From assembly GCF_025994315.1 (NCBI RefSeq), contig NZ_BAQE01000029.1: a stretch of 64,000 nt of DNA; one strand, written 5' to 3'. The notes under the pieces are model-generated. The model searched no databases. It saw nothing but the letters and a program-made list of their open reading frames with translations, and was not told where the DNA came from. Both the position numbers and the translations under genes were made by a program. How positions within the stretch are numbered: the stretch's first letter is position 1; the number at the start of each line of letters is the position of its first letter. Positions 43,247 through 52,700 of the stretch are shown in pieces. This stretch comes from Swaminathania salitolerans. Lineage in GTDB: Bacteria > Pseudomonadota > Alphaproteobacteria > Acetobacterales > Acetobacteraceae.

Positions 43247-43513
43247 CTACTCCGGCGCCACCGCCTCCTGGCGTCTTAACGCATCCCGGAGCAGTCCATT
43301 CTGCGCCCGCAACTCCTCGATCAGCGCGAGATATTCCTTCTCGCGTTCCTCCAGTTTGTCGACGCGGGCATTGAGCCGTGCGAGATCCTGTTTCTGCGAT
43401 TCGATGGTGGCTTTTGCGCTCGATGCGCCGAAGCCGATCAGCCAGCGCACGGTAAACAGGAGCGCGCCGACGGCCGCGACCCACCAGGGTTGCGGGGTAA
43501 GGTTTTCAGGCAT
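43247..43513 (-). CDS. Small membrane/coiled-coil protein (possible spanin-like)
   Basis: 88 aa. One N-terminal TM segment (WWVAAVGALLFTVRWLIGFG) is followed by a ~50-residue charged coiled coil (ARLNARVDKLEEREKEYLAL). Topology resembles Rz-type spanin or DUF2730-like phage proteins. It sits between tail genes and the inserted defence pair, at the original lysis boundary. Function not certain. Confidence 0.55.
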   Translation of the reverse strand: MPENLTPQPWWVAAVGALLFTVRWLIGFGASSAKATIESQKQDLARLNARVDKLEEREKEYLALIEELRAQNGLLRDALRRQEAVAPE

Positions 43514-43624
43514 GGTTCCCCCTTGCCGGGCGGCGCGATGCGGCGGCCCGGATCCGGTGCGTCTGGCGCCACCGGTCGGTGTTGCGATGGAGCGTCCGGC
43601 AGGTTCCGGCGCGGGCGCTGTCGT

Positions 43625-44629
43625 TCAGGGCAGGAGGGTTTCTGCCCGCATGGAGGCCCGCCATTTCCATGAGCCCGAGCCGCCCGCCCTGACCGTGATG
43701 ACGACGCATCTCGTGGGCACATCGACCGATGCCGTCACCGACCACGCCCCCGGAGACCCGAAGGACGGATAATTGCTGGAGGCGCCCTGATTGGCCATCA
43801 GCGGCGTGCCGTGCGCGGTGAAGACTGCCACCCCGTCGAATTTCTGCATGACGGCATCGGTCCCGTTCGACGAGACGCCCGCAGCGACGATGGTCAGTCC
43901 TGTGATCCCGACCGGGGGCACCCGCATGCAGTTCGCGCCGTTCACCGCCCCGCTGTTATCGGTGGTGAGCACCACAGCCGAGCCCGGGGCCGAGGATCCG
44001 ACAAGCCCGTCGAGGAAATCCACGCCATTGAGCGGCCCCGAGGTCCGGCCGCCGGAACGCGACAGATAGGCCGCCTCGGCCTCGTCCTGCGTGAGATAGG
44101 GCGCAAGGGCGACGTCCAGACCGCTGCCGGTCACATAGCTGCGCAGCACGGTGTTGAGCGTGCCGGTCGGCACATAGCCGGAGCGGATCGCGGCGATGTC
44201 CTCTGCATTCCTGCGCTCGGCGGATCCGGCACGATCCGTCTCGGCCTGCACGGCACCCGATATGGCACCCGCAACCGCCTCCTGCGTGGCGTAGCGCGCC
44301 TCGGCCTCGGCCTGCGTGAGATAGGGCGCCAGCTCTGCCGCGAGCGCGTCGTGCGACAGGATGGCGTTCTGCAGGGCTGCGATATGCCGGCCGTTCGCCT
44401 CCAGGCCCTCCTGCATCGAGCCGAGTGTTACGGCGGGCGTGCCGTCGCTGTTCGTCGCCGTGCCGATCTGCGTCGTGAGCGGGAGGCCGCCCGGCGGGCT
44501 GAACTGCGTCCGGGCGGAGGCTGCGCCTGACAGCCCCGCCATGAGGAGGGCCGCCGCGAGAAAGAGCACCGGGAGAAAGAGCGCATACCCCATGGGCCCG
44601 ATGCGGGCGGAATGTCCGGTCGTCTTCAT
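43625..44629 (-). CDS. Phage tail fibre-like protein with N-terminal membrane/signal segment
   Basis: 334 aa. The start is hydrophobic (ALFLPVLFLAAALLMAGLSG). The repeated element LAPYLTQAEAEARYATQE and LAPYLTQDEAEAAYLSRS is a repeat seen in tail fibres. The C-terminal half is Gly/Ser/Val-rich. ATG 44629 overlaps the preceding stop (ATGA). A signal peptide in a tail fibre is unusual, so a surface or lysis role is possible. Confidence 0.6.
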   Translation of the reverse strand: MKTTGHSARIGPMGYALFLPVLFLAAALLMAGLSGAASARTQFSPPGGLPLTTQIGTATNSDGTPAVTLGSMQEGLEANGRHIAALQNAILSHDALAAELAPYLTQAEAEARYATQEAVAGAISGAVQAETDRAGSAERRNAEDIAAIRSGYVPTGTLNTVLRSYVTGSGLDVALAPYLTQDEAEAAYLSRSGGRTSGPLNGVDFLDGLVGSSAPGSAVVLTTDNSGAVNGANCMRVPPVGITGLTIVAAGVSSNGTDAVMQKFDGVAVFTAHGTPLMANQGASSNYPSFGSPGAWSVTASVDVPTRCVVITVRAGGSGSWKWRASMRAETLLP

Positions 44630-45189
44630 GAAATCTCTCCAAGCCGGGTCGGAATGCCCGCATTGTTGCACCAGCCATCCGGGGCCTCGGCGGGATCGGT
44701 GGGAAGGCTGCGCATCCAGGCATCCATGATGGCCCCGGTCAGGGCGATGGCAGGCGCGTCGGGCCCGGATCCGGTCCCGGGAGGCGCGGTCCCGCCGGAC
44801 GGGGGCGCCGCTGGCAGGGGCACGGGAAAGAGCGCCGAGCGTGACGAGACGGTGATTCCGGCCTCGATCTGGTAGCTGTTGCCGCGATCCGTCAGCGCAC
44901 AGACGGCGATGCTGTGGGTGCCCGCGCTCGTCCAGCGCAGCCAGGCGGTCGCGATCGTGCCGAAAAGACTGGTCCAGCCCTGATCGGCCACATCGCCCGC
45001 CGAGAAGGCAAAGGCGGTGACGTATTCGCCCGGGGCCAGAAGCCCGTCGAAATCGACGCTGTAATCGCCCCCGCCGCCCAGAGCGGAAGAGGGCCAGGCC
45101 AGCCCGGTCCGGCCGCCACCCGGGCAGGAGGCAGGATCTGCCGCCCCGCTGCGGGGGCGCAGGATATTGGCGCTCGGTCGCCATGTCAT
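44626..45189 (-). CDS. Phage tail-region protein of unknown function
   Basis: 187 aa, Gly/Pro/Ala-rich, with beta-rich central part (GEYVTAFAFSAGDVADQGWT). No domain recognised. It overlaps the next gene by 4 nt. The coding reading agrees with the high-GC codon use of the neighbours. A longer frame on another phase (43625-45184) is a shadow. Confidence 0.6.
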   Translation of the reverse strand: MTWRPSANILRPRSGAADPASCPGGGRTGLAWPSSALGGGGDYSVDFDGLLAPGEYVTAFAFSAGDVADQGWTSLFGTIATAWLRWTSAGTHSIAVCALTDRGNSYQIEAGITVSSRSALFPVPLPAAPPSGGTAPPGTGSGPDAPAIALTGAIMDAWMRSLPTDPAEAPDGWCNNAGIPTRLGEIS

Positions 45190-45247
45190 GATGCGATCTC
45201 CGGAAAAGGAAAGCTCCGCAGCAGGGGCGGAGGAGGCGGGTGTGCGG

Positions 45248-45970
45248 TCAGCTGTTCAGCCACAGGAGCGCGCCGTCCTGCAGGGTCATGCCGAGCAGAG
45301 CCGACTGGTTCGACGCAGGCGGAACCTGCACGCTGGCCACGAGGCGGAGCGTGGTGCCCGCCACGCTGTGCGTCAGGGTCGTGGCCCCGACGCCGAGCCA
45401 GGACGCGCGATCGATGCGCACATTGCTGCCTGCCGCCGCTATGGGCTGGATCGAGGCCACGCCCTGCGCGTCGATCGTATGGATGGCCACGATCGCGCGC
45501 GCCACCTGCGTGCCGGTATCCGTGGCCGCAATGTCGTTCAGGCGCAGGGTGACGTTGAATTCCGCGCGCAGGACGGGCGCGGTCAGGGTCAGATCCACGC
45601 TGCCGAGAATGCAGCTCTGCGCCTTCCATGACTGGTCGGGCACGACGATCAGCCCCTGCGTCACGGGCCTGGGAAAGACCTCGGCCGGAAGGGCCGAATA
45701 GACCTGCACCGTGCCCGTGAAATTCAGGCGCGTTGCCCTGTCCTGCGTGGTGCCCAGCACCGTTTCGCGCGTCAGCGTGGCGGGGGTGCCATGGGTCAGG
45801 CGCCCGATGCCCCATTCGGCCTGCGTGCCGTCATCGGCGAAGTAATAGACCTCCCCGTCCGGAAACGCGCCCGACCATCCCCGTCTCCCGGGGGGCGCGC
45901 CGCTGAGCGCGAAGGCCGATGTTCCCGGGTTGTTGGCGATTTCCAGAACGAACGTGCCGAGCATGGGCAT
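45248..45970 (-). CDS. Phage tail-region protein
   Basis: 240 aa starting MPMLGTFVLEIANNPGTSAF. GEVYYFADDGTQAEWGIGRL then TLTRETVLGTTQDRATRLNF resembles short N-terminal domains of tail-spike/fibre proteins. The ATG at 45970 overlaps the preceding stop (TGATG), so translation is coupled. Likely a host-contact or fibre-assembly component. Confidence 0.6.
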   Translation of the reverse strand: MPMLGTFVLEIANNPGTSAFALSGAPPGRRGWSGAFPDGEVYYFADDGTQAEWGIGRLTHGTPATLTRETVLGTTQDRATRLNFTGTVQVYSALPAEVFPRPVTQGLIVVPDQSWKAQSCILGSVDLTLTAPVLRAEFNVTLRLNDIAATDTGTQVARAIVAIHTIDAQGVASIQPIAAAGSNVRIDRASWLGVGATTLTHSVAGTTLRLVASVQVPPASNQSALLGMTLQDGALLWLNS

Positions 45971-46779
45971 CAGAGTCTCTCCCTCATGGTGAGCGTGATG
46001 GCGCGGCGGTTTGCGGCCCCCGCCGAGGCCGTGATCTCGCCCGCCTCGCACCGGCCGAACACCGCATCCCCGCTGCGGGTGGCCGCGCCCGGATCCGGGA
46101 TGAACAGGATGTTCGCGCCCGATCGCGCCTGCGCCAGCATGTGGCGGATGCGGGGCAGCTCCTCGATGCCGAGGCTGCGATGCTCGATGCGGATCACGCG
46201 GCGCTGCCAGCGCAGGGTGACGTATTCCGCCCCCGAAAGACTGGTGACGGTATCGGCGTCGCTCTCGGCGCTTTCACCGCCGGTCCAGGCCATGTTGCGC
46301 TGCGGCCGCCAGAGCGGCCCGGCATAGGCGAGGGGCAGGGAAAGGAACCCGTCCGGATTGGCCGCATCGGCCACGAGCAGCGTCATCCGGTCGCCGGTCA
46401 CGGGCGTGTCCAGCACCATGACCGACTGCCCCTCGCGCGTATCGGCGGCCAGAAGGCCGCTGTCATGCACGAGTGTCGCGCCCCGCCAGATCCGGACCGA
46501 CCAGCGCGCGGTGGCGGTCAGGTTGGTGCGATGCAGCGAGACGCAGTCCCATGCCGTCATGGCGCCGGGATGCAGCGTGACCGAGGCGGTGCGCCCCGGT
46601 GCGCGCCATGCGGTGGCGGGGGCGCCCTGCGGCGTTGCGAGATTGCCGACCGGGAGATCCGCATGCGCGGCGCTGGCCGAGAGCCGCCCCGTGACGAAGG
46701 CGTTTTCCCACCCGAAGGCACAAAGCCGCCCGGTGGTGTCGGCAAGCGGGCACCGTCCGGAGTCGAGGATCGGTTCCAT
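45970..46779 (-). CDS. Phage tail-associated protein
   Basis: 269 aa. Starts MEPILDSGRCPLADTTGRLC; no named domain. Rich in Trp/Arg/Thr with discoidin-like ATAWRAPGRTASVTLHPG and WDCVSLHRTNLTA, suggestive of a jelly-roll ligand-binding fold. Coupled to both neighbours. Likely tail-tip component. Confidence 0.6.
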   Translation of the reverse strand: MEPILDSGRCPLADTTGRLCAFGWENAFVTGRLSASAAHADLPVGNLATPQGAPATAWRAPGRTASVTLHPGAMTAWDCVSLHRTNLTATARWSVRIWRGATLVHDSGLLAADTREGQSVMVLDTPVTGDRMTLLVADAANPDGFLSLPLAYAGPLWRPQRNMAWTGGESAESDADTVTSLSGAEYVTLRWQRRVIRIEHRSLGIEELPRIRHMLAQARSGANILFIPDPGAATRSGDAVFGRCEAGEITASAGAANRRAITLTMRERL

Positions 46780-46782
46780 GGC

Positions 46783-48012
46783 TCATCCTCCCGCCTGTTC
46801 CGGGGTGAACAGGGGCAGGCGCAGAGACTTGCCGTTCACGTTGATATGCAGCCACATCGCGGGCTGGTCGTTCAGGGAGAGGCGCGCGCCCTGTCCCGTG
46901 ACGGGGCTTGCGATCTGCAATTCGCCGCCCGGCCCGGGATAGAGGCCGAGATTGGCCGAGCCGTTCTCGCCCTTCTGCACATAGAGCCCGGCCGCCGCCT
47001 GTCCGCTGCCCGCCTGGATGTTGAGCGTGTTGTTCGGCGCCGTATGCGGCGAGACCGAGAACAGGAGCTGCCCGGCCATGTTCGTGATCAGCACCCCGTC
47101 ATCGGAGAACTGCAGGCGCTGGCCGTTTTCCGAGCGGGAGACGGTGGAAAAGACCATGGCCCCCGAATCCAGCCCCTGCACGTTCTCGTGCGTCTCGCCC
47201 GTGCGCCACTCGATGCCCTGGCGCGTGGCCATGGCAATGGCGGTGCCGTAGCCATCCGTTCCGTCCGTGCCGGTCAGGCTGTCGCTGGCAAAGACGATGC
47301 CGCTTCTGTGGCGCGCGGGATTGCGCACGAACACGATCCCGGCCTCGGCATCGCTCGCGCCCTCGGTCTGCCCGCCGCCCGAACCGATCTGGATGGCATA
47401 GGTGCCGCCGCCGCAATTGGGATGGAATGGCGTCGTCACGCCCCAGGCGGGGCCGCCCATGTTCACGGTCTCGAGCTCCATGCAGAAACTCGGCTGGTAG
47501 TTCACCCCGGGCATCCGCCAGGCCTCGCCGTAATAGGCATAGGCCGTGGCGGTGGTGGGGCTTTGCGTCTCGTCTGCCACGCCCCAGGCGGCCACCCCGA
47601 TCGCGGAGGGCACGAACCCCATATAGCCGCTTTCGTTCTGGCTGTCGGAGGTGCGGGACGCGCCCATGATGCCCGTGGCCCCGAAGCGCGATATGGCCGA
47701 GAACGTGCTCGTCCATGTCGCCCAGGCCCCGATCGAGGTCGAGCCCATGAGGGAAGAGAGCCAGTCGTTCTGCGTCGTGTCCCGGTCGCGCAACCCCTGG
47801 TTGTCGGCGGCCGCCCCGACCAGAAGCCTGTCGCCGATCCGCCCGATGCGCGCGCCGTCATCGGCAAAGAAAACCCCGCTGGAGGCCTGGTCGGGCAGGG
47901 CAGGGGCGAGATCCTTCAGGGCCAGCGTGCGCGTGCAGCCCTGTTGCTCCACCACCACGACCTCCGACCCGTCGAGCGTCGCGATACGCGGATAGGCGCC
48001 CAGTCTGGCCAT
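46783..48012 (-). CDS. Tail fibre/receptor-binding-like protein
   Basis: 409 aa. Starts MARLGAYPRIATLDGSEVVV. The middle is Gly/Ala/Thr-rich beta sequence with repeated small segments; the C-terminus resembles tail-fibre heads (LFSVSPHTAPNNTLNIQAGS, QKGENGSANLGLYPGPGG). Its place after the tail-tip proteins supports a host-recognition role. No chaperone or endosialidase motif is visible. Confidence 0.6.
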   Translation of the reverse strand: MARLGAYPRIATLDGSEVVVVEQQGCTRTLALKDLAPALPDQASSGVFFADDGARIGRIGDRLLVGAAADNQGLRDRDTTQNDWLSSLMGSTSIGAWATWTSTFSAISRFGATGIMGASRTSDSQNESGYMGFVPSAIGVAAWGVADETQSPTTATAYAYYGEAWRMPGVNYQPSFCMELETVNMGGPAWGVTTPFHPNCGGGTYAIQIGSGGGQTEGASDAEAGIVFVRNPARHRSGIVFASDSLTGTDGTDGYGTAIAMATRQGIEWRTGETHENVQGLDSGAMVFSTVSRSENGQRLQFSDDGVLITNMAGQLLFSVSPHTAPNNTLNIQAGSGQAAAGLYVQKGENGSANLGLYPGPGGELQIASPVTGQGARLSLNDQPAMWLHINVNGKSLRLPLFTPEQAGG

Positions 48013-48030
48013 GATCGTTCTTCCTGTGTG

Positions 48031-49668
48031 TCAGAGGCTCTCGCCCACCAGAAGCTGGAGGGTCATCGTCGTTTCGTCGGGGCGGATCTGCTCGCCCACG
48101 ACGAGGGCGGAGAGAACGCGCCCGGGATGTTCGGGCAAGGCGAGGGTGACGCGATCGCCCAGATCCACCGCATAGCCCGGATCCAGCGGCACGGTGATGG
48201 CCCGCAGGCGGCATGTGCCGCCCCAGAGCGCCCCGTGACGGGCGGCGAGTGCCGCCGCGTCCTGCTCGCGCGCGAGTGCTGTCACCAGCGGATCCGGATC
48301 GTTGGGCACGCGATAGCGTCGGCGCAGATCGGCCGAGGCCCAGCTCGCGAGCCGGTCGGCCTGCCCGATGAAGCCCTGCCGCGCGGGCGAGACCTGCGGG
48401 CTCAGCCCCGAGCCTTGCGCCTGCACCGTATGGGCATGGGCATAGCCCACCCGCCACCGTGCGGGCGGCGGGTCGAGCACCGCATCGAGCGCGACCGGCG
48501 CCACCGCGATCACGTTATGCGGCCCGAACCGGGCGACCGCCGTCCCGTGCGGTCTTTGCACCACCACGGGTTTCAGCGTGCCGGTGCGTGAGGCGACGAG
48601 ACGCACGCCCAGCCCCGCGAGCAGCGTATCGGCGATCTCGCGCCCGGTGAGGCGCGCATTGCCGTCCCAGTACCAGCCGCCCGGCCAGGGGGTTTCCGCG
48701 CTCGCTTCCTCCCAGGCCGCGTCGAAAAGGGCCGGGGCGAGCTGGCAGTCCTGGAGCAGGGCGCCGCGCAACAGGGCGAGAAGCCCGCTTGCGGACGTGC
48801 CGTCGGGCAGCGCGCCCGTCGCATCGAGGGTGATGGCCCAGACGGGACGTGTGCCGAGGCGGATCCATAATCCCGAGGCGTCGGACTGCACCACATAATG
48901 GCCCGGAGGCGGGTCGTGCGCGAACACGTCCGCAACCGTCCCGGCAAACGCGATGCCGCCAGCAAAACCGCCTTCGTAAAGCGCCTCGATCGTGCCCGGG
49001 GCGTCGCTCAGCTGATAGACGAGGCGGGCCGGATCGACCGCAACCGGTGTGATGTTGAGCGCGATGCCCCGGAGCTTGGGCCGGTATCGCCCCGCCAGAT
49101 CCGGCCCGCCCTCGACGCCGCCGGTGCCTGCGTAGACCTGCGTCTGCGCGGGGGCATCGAGCCAGGCCGTGGCGTCGGCAAGGGCGATTTCCACGCTTTG
49201 CCGGTCGGGCTGCCAGCTCCGGCCCAGCCCGGAAAACGCCGGACGCAGGGCGCGCTCGGGCGGATCGATCGCGCAGCCCCGCAGGGCGTCGCGGCCGCGC
49301 CTGCCGTAACGGACACGGATGGGCATGTGATCGACCACCCGCGTTGCCACGACATGATCGAGCAGACCGTTCGGGTCGGAAAGGACGAGCGCGCCCCAGC
49401 TCTCGTCCCCGGTCCGGGCGTCGGGCCGCAGGTCGAGCCTGCGGTCGAGGCTGTAGGCCTGCTGGAGCAGGGGCGGCCAGGCCGTATGCGTCTCGCTGAC
49501 ATAGCCGACATCCGAAAAGCGCAGGATCTCGACGGCCTCGAGCGGCTCGGCCAGACGCGTGAGGGCGCCCCAGGGCGCAACGCCCCAGCCACGCGCCGGA
49601 TCGGGCGCGGTGGCGTCTCCCGGCACGGTGACGGCAATATCGACCGTGTGGAAGATCTGGCCGTCCAT
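48031..49668 (-). CDS. Phage tail protein (tail-tip/baseplate)
   Basis: 545 aa. Starts MDGQIFHTVDIAVTVPGDAT; central GNARLTGREIADTLLAGLGV and C-terminal PLDPGYAVDLGDRVTLALPE look like tail-associated structural proteins between the tape measure and the fibres. No enzymatic motif. Position immediately downstream of the tape measure suggests a distal-tail or tip role. Confidence 0.6.
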   Translation of the reverse strand: MDGQIFHTVDIAVTVPGDATAPDPARGWGVAPWGALTRLAEPLEAVEILRFSDVGYVSETHTAWPPLLQQAYSLDRRLDLRPDARTGDESWGALVLSDPNGLLDHVVATRVVDHMPIRVRYGRRGRDALRGCAIDPPERALRPAFSGLGRSWQPDRQSVEIALADATAWLDAPAQTQVYAGTGGVEGGPDLAGRYRPKLRGIALNITPVAVDPARLVYQLSDAPGTIEALYEGGFAGGIAFAGTVADVFAHDPPPGHYVVQSDASGLWIRLGTRPVWAITLDATGALPDGTSASGLLALLRGALLQDCQLAPALFDAAWEEASAETPWPGGWYWDGNARLTGREIADTLLAGLGVRLVASRTGTLKPVVVQRPHGTAVARFGPHNVIAVAPVALDAVLDPPPARWRVGYAHAHTVQAQGSGLSPQVSPARQGFIGQADRLASWASADLRRRYRVPNDPDPLVTALAREQDAAALAARHGALWGGTCRLRAITVPLDPGYAVDLGDRVTLALPEHPGRVLSALVVGEQIRPDETTMTLQLLVGESL

Positions 49669-49711
49669 GGCGGTTTTCCTTTCTGTTGCCCGGCCCCGTC
49701 GCCTTGCCCCG

Positions 49712-52700
49712 TTAACCGGCCCTGCGCAGGGCGGCCTGACGCTGCTCGATCGTGGCCTGTTTCGTGGCGGCGACCGTCTCGCGCTGGAGGGTCTTCGTGT
49801 CTTCCGCGGCCCGGACCAGAAGGCGGAGCAGCTCGGCGAGCGTGGTATTGCCGTCCCGCACCGCCGCGGCGAGGGCCGATTGCGTCAGGCTCTCCGGCGT
49901 GCGCGTGCCGATCTCGCGCATGGATGCCGCGAGCCTTTCATAGACCCGGGCGAATTCCGTGCCCGAGCCGTAAAGGGCCTGACCGGTCGTCATCAGCGTC
50001 TGCGCATCGGACTGCACGCGCGACAGGGCGTCGAAATCTCCCGCGCGCGCTGCGGCGATCGTGCTCGAGAAATTGTCGTTCGCCACCCTGTATTGCGCCT
50101 CGGCCGACAGGGGCGAGAGCGCGGACGTGCCGAGCCCCCGCGTGAAATCGACCAGGGATCCGATAACCGACGAGACGGCGCTCTGGGCTTGGGCGCGCTG
50201 TTGCTCTTCGGCCTGTCTTGCCGCCGAGACGGCTTTTCCGGCGTAGTCCTTCTGGATGGCCAGACGCTCGGCCGAGAGTGTCTTCTCCAGAGCCGTCATC
50301 TGGTCCCGATAGCTCCGGTTGCCCGTATAGGCCTCGCCGAGAAAGTCCTGCCAGCTCTCGGCGAGCTGGCGTTTCTGCCGGGATGCGGCGAGATCGAACT
50401 CCAGAAGGGCCGCCCCCTCGTCGTCACCGGTGGCAGCGCGATAACGCACCTGCACGGCCTGCGCGGCATCGGCCAGGTTCTGCATGTTCGCCGCATAGCC
50501 CTGCGCATAGAGCGTGTCGAATTTCGCGCTCAGCGCATCGCCGTCCAGACCGTAGCTGCGCGCCTGGGACGCGGCCGATTCATAGGTCTTCTGCAGCGCC
50601 GCCATCTGGTCCACCCAGCTCTGCGCGCCGTTGACCGTCGCCTTCATGAGATTGGGCATGGTGTTTTCGACAAATTCGGTGATGGTCGCAACCTGCGATT
50701 GCAGCTCGCTGCCCGCAAGCGTCCTGCCGTTGAGCATATGGTCGAGCGCGATCCGCAGATCGCCCGTGGCCTCGGTGAAGCCCGAGACGGTCACAGTGCC
50801 GTCGCTGTTGAATTTCGAGACGGCTACACCCAGCGCATCGACCGTGTCGGCCATGGTTTTCAGCTGTGTCACGGCGGACTGGAACGCCGCCACGCTGTCG
50901 AACTGCGCGGGCATGGCTTCTGCCAGGGCGCGGTCGAATGTCGCATTGTCGCTGCGCAGGCGCACGCTTGCGAGCAGATCGGACAGGCCGACCGAACGCT
51001 GCGACGGATCCCTGTTGTTCGGATCGTCGCGCACCGTGCCGAGATAGGCGGTTTCGGCCCTCAGTCCGAGGCTCTGCATCATGGCGTTCAGCCCGTTCAT
51101 CTCCGACCGGAGCTGCCGGGTGATGGTATCGGTCTGTTTCTGGTTCCAGCTCTCGCCCATCGAGAACCCGTCCGCGCCGACCGAGACCTGCGCGATGGTA
51201 TAGGGGTTTTTCCGGTGACCGAAGAGACCGCCCAGAAGACCGCCCGCAGCGCCGCCGATGAGGCCGCCGACCAACGTGCCGCCGGGCCAGATGGAGCCGA
51301 TCCCGGCGCCGAGGGCGGCCCCGACACCCGAGCCGAGCAGCCCGTAGGTTCCGCCGCCGACCCCGCCGAGCGCCGAGCCCAGCGCGAGACCGCCGCCGAC
51401 CCCGCCGATCAGGTTTCCGGCCGTGGCGTTGCCGAAGAGCTTCGTCTTCATCGCGCCCGCGAGCCATCCGGAGGAGGTCGCTACCCCCGAAGCGCCCGAT
51501 CCCGCACCGGCGATCGAGACGCTGGCGGCGGCATTGCCGACCGACCCGCCCGAGGCGAGCGAATCGGCAACGCTCATGACGGTGCTGCGCGTGCCGCCGT
51601 CGAGCGCGTTCATCGCCGGATTGACGAGGGCCAGTTTCGCCACCATACCCACGATCTGCGTCTGCAGACCGGACAGGATCGAGCCGAAATTCACCGCTCC
51701 CTTGCCGCCCTGCACGAAAGCCTGCGTGACGCTGTTCGTCAGCGTGTCGAACATGCCGTTCAGGCTCCCTGTCAGATCATCGAGCGCCGATTTCTGATGC
51801 TGGTAGGCGTTGGTTGCCATCTGGATGGCCGCCACATTGTCGAGAGTGGCCTGGCTTGTTCTGGAGTGGATATCGCCGCCCGCCTCGAGAATGCGGTTGC
51901 GCTCTTTCATCACCGCAATCTGCACCGAGACCGCATCGCTGTTCTGCCCGATCGCCGCCGTCTGTGCCTTGATGATGTCCAGATCCAGTGATTGCCCGTA
52001 GAGCTTGCCTGCATTGGCCATATCGACCTGCGAGGCAGTGGCGGATTTCATGGTACCCGTCAGGATATCGAGCTGGCGGGCCTGCTCGGCTGTGCCGTCG
52101 ATAGAGGTCGCACGCACTTTCCCGGCGGCCTCCATCGCCTGCTGGTACTGCGTCAGCGAGCCTTTCGACGCGTCATATCCCGCCAGAAGATCCTGCTCGG
52201 CCCGGGTGTGTTCATTGATGGCCGCCACGGACTGATTGAACTGCCCCGTCAGGATGTCCTGTTGCCTGGCTTCGGCTTCTGCCAGCTGGGTCGCAGTCGC
52301 GTGCGCCTGGCCCATACGGCGTGCCGCTTCCTCGACCTGTTGATGCACCTGCACCATTGCAGTTTCGGCGGCCGAGTAGGTCTCGGCACTTTGCGCAGCG
52401 AGCTTCTGCTGATGAGCGATGGTCTCGATCGGATCGCGCAATTCGTTGAGCGCGCCGCGCTGCACGTTGATCCTGTCCGTCAGCACGCCCGTTTGCGCAG
52501 CGTAATCGGCATCCGACACCTTGCCTGCCGTATGCAGGTCGTTCAGTGCCTTCTGTGCCGTGGTCAGGGCCGTGATGGCCTGCTCATGCTCGCGTATCTG
52601 CGCCGCCGTGCTGCCATCACTGCCGCGCAGCTGGTCATCGACCCGGCCCTGACGTGACGCGATTGCCTGGGCACCATAGATTTCGCCGCCCGTGGCCTTC

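Noticed and set aside
43625..45184. Single 519-residue minus-strand frame
   Set aside because: Its first 185 residues read another phase of the gene 44626-45189; the real gene starts at 44629.
45919..48591. Plus-strand open frame of 890 codons
   Set aside because: It is antisense to several coupled tail genes that have proper starts, and its sequence is Arg/Gly/Ala-rich high-GC shadow reading.
49559..51991. Plus-strand open frame of 810 codons
   Set aside because: Lies opposite the tape-measure gene; composition is a GC-rich shadow without domain pattern.
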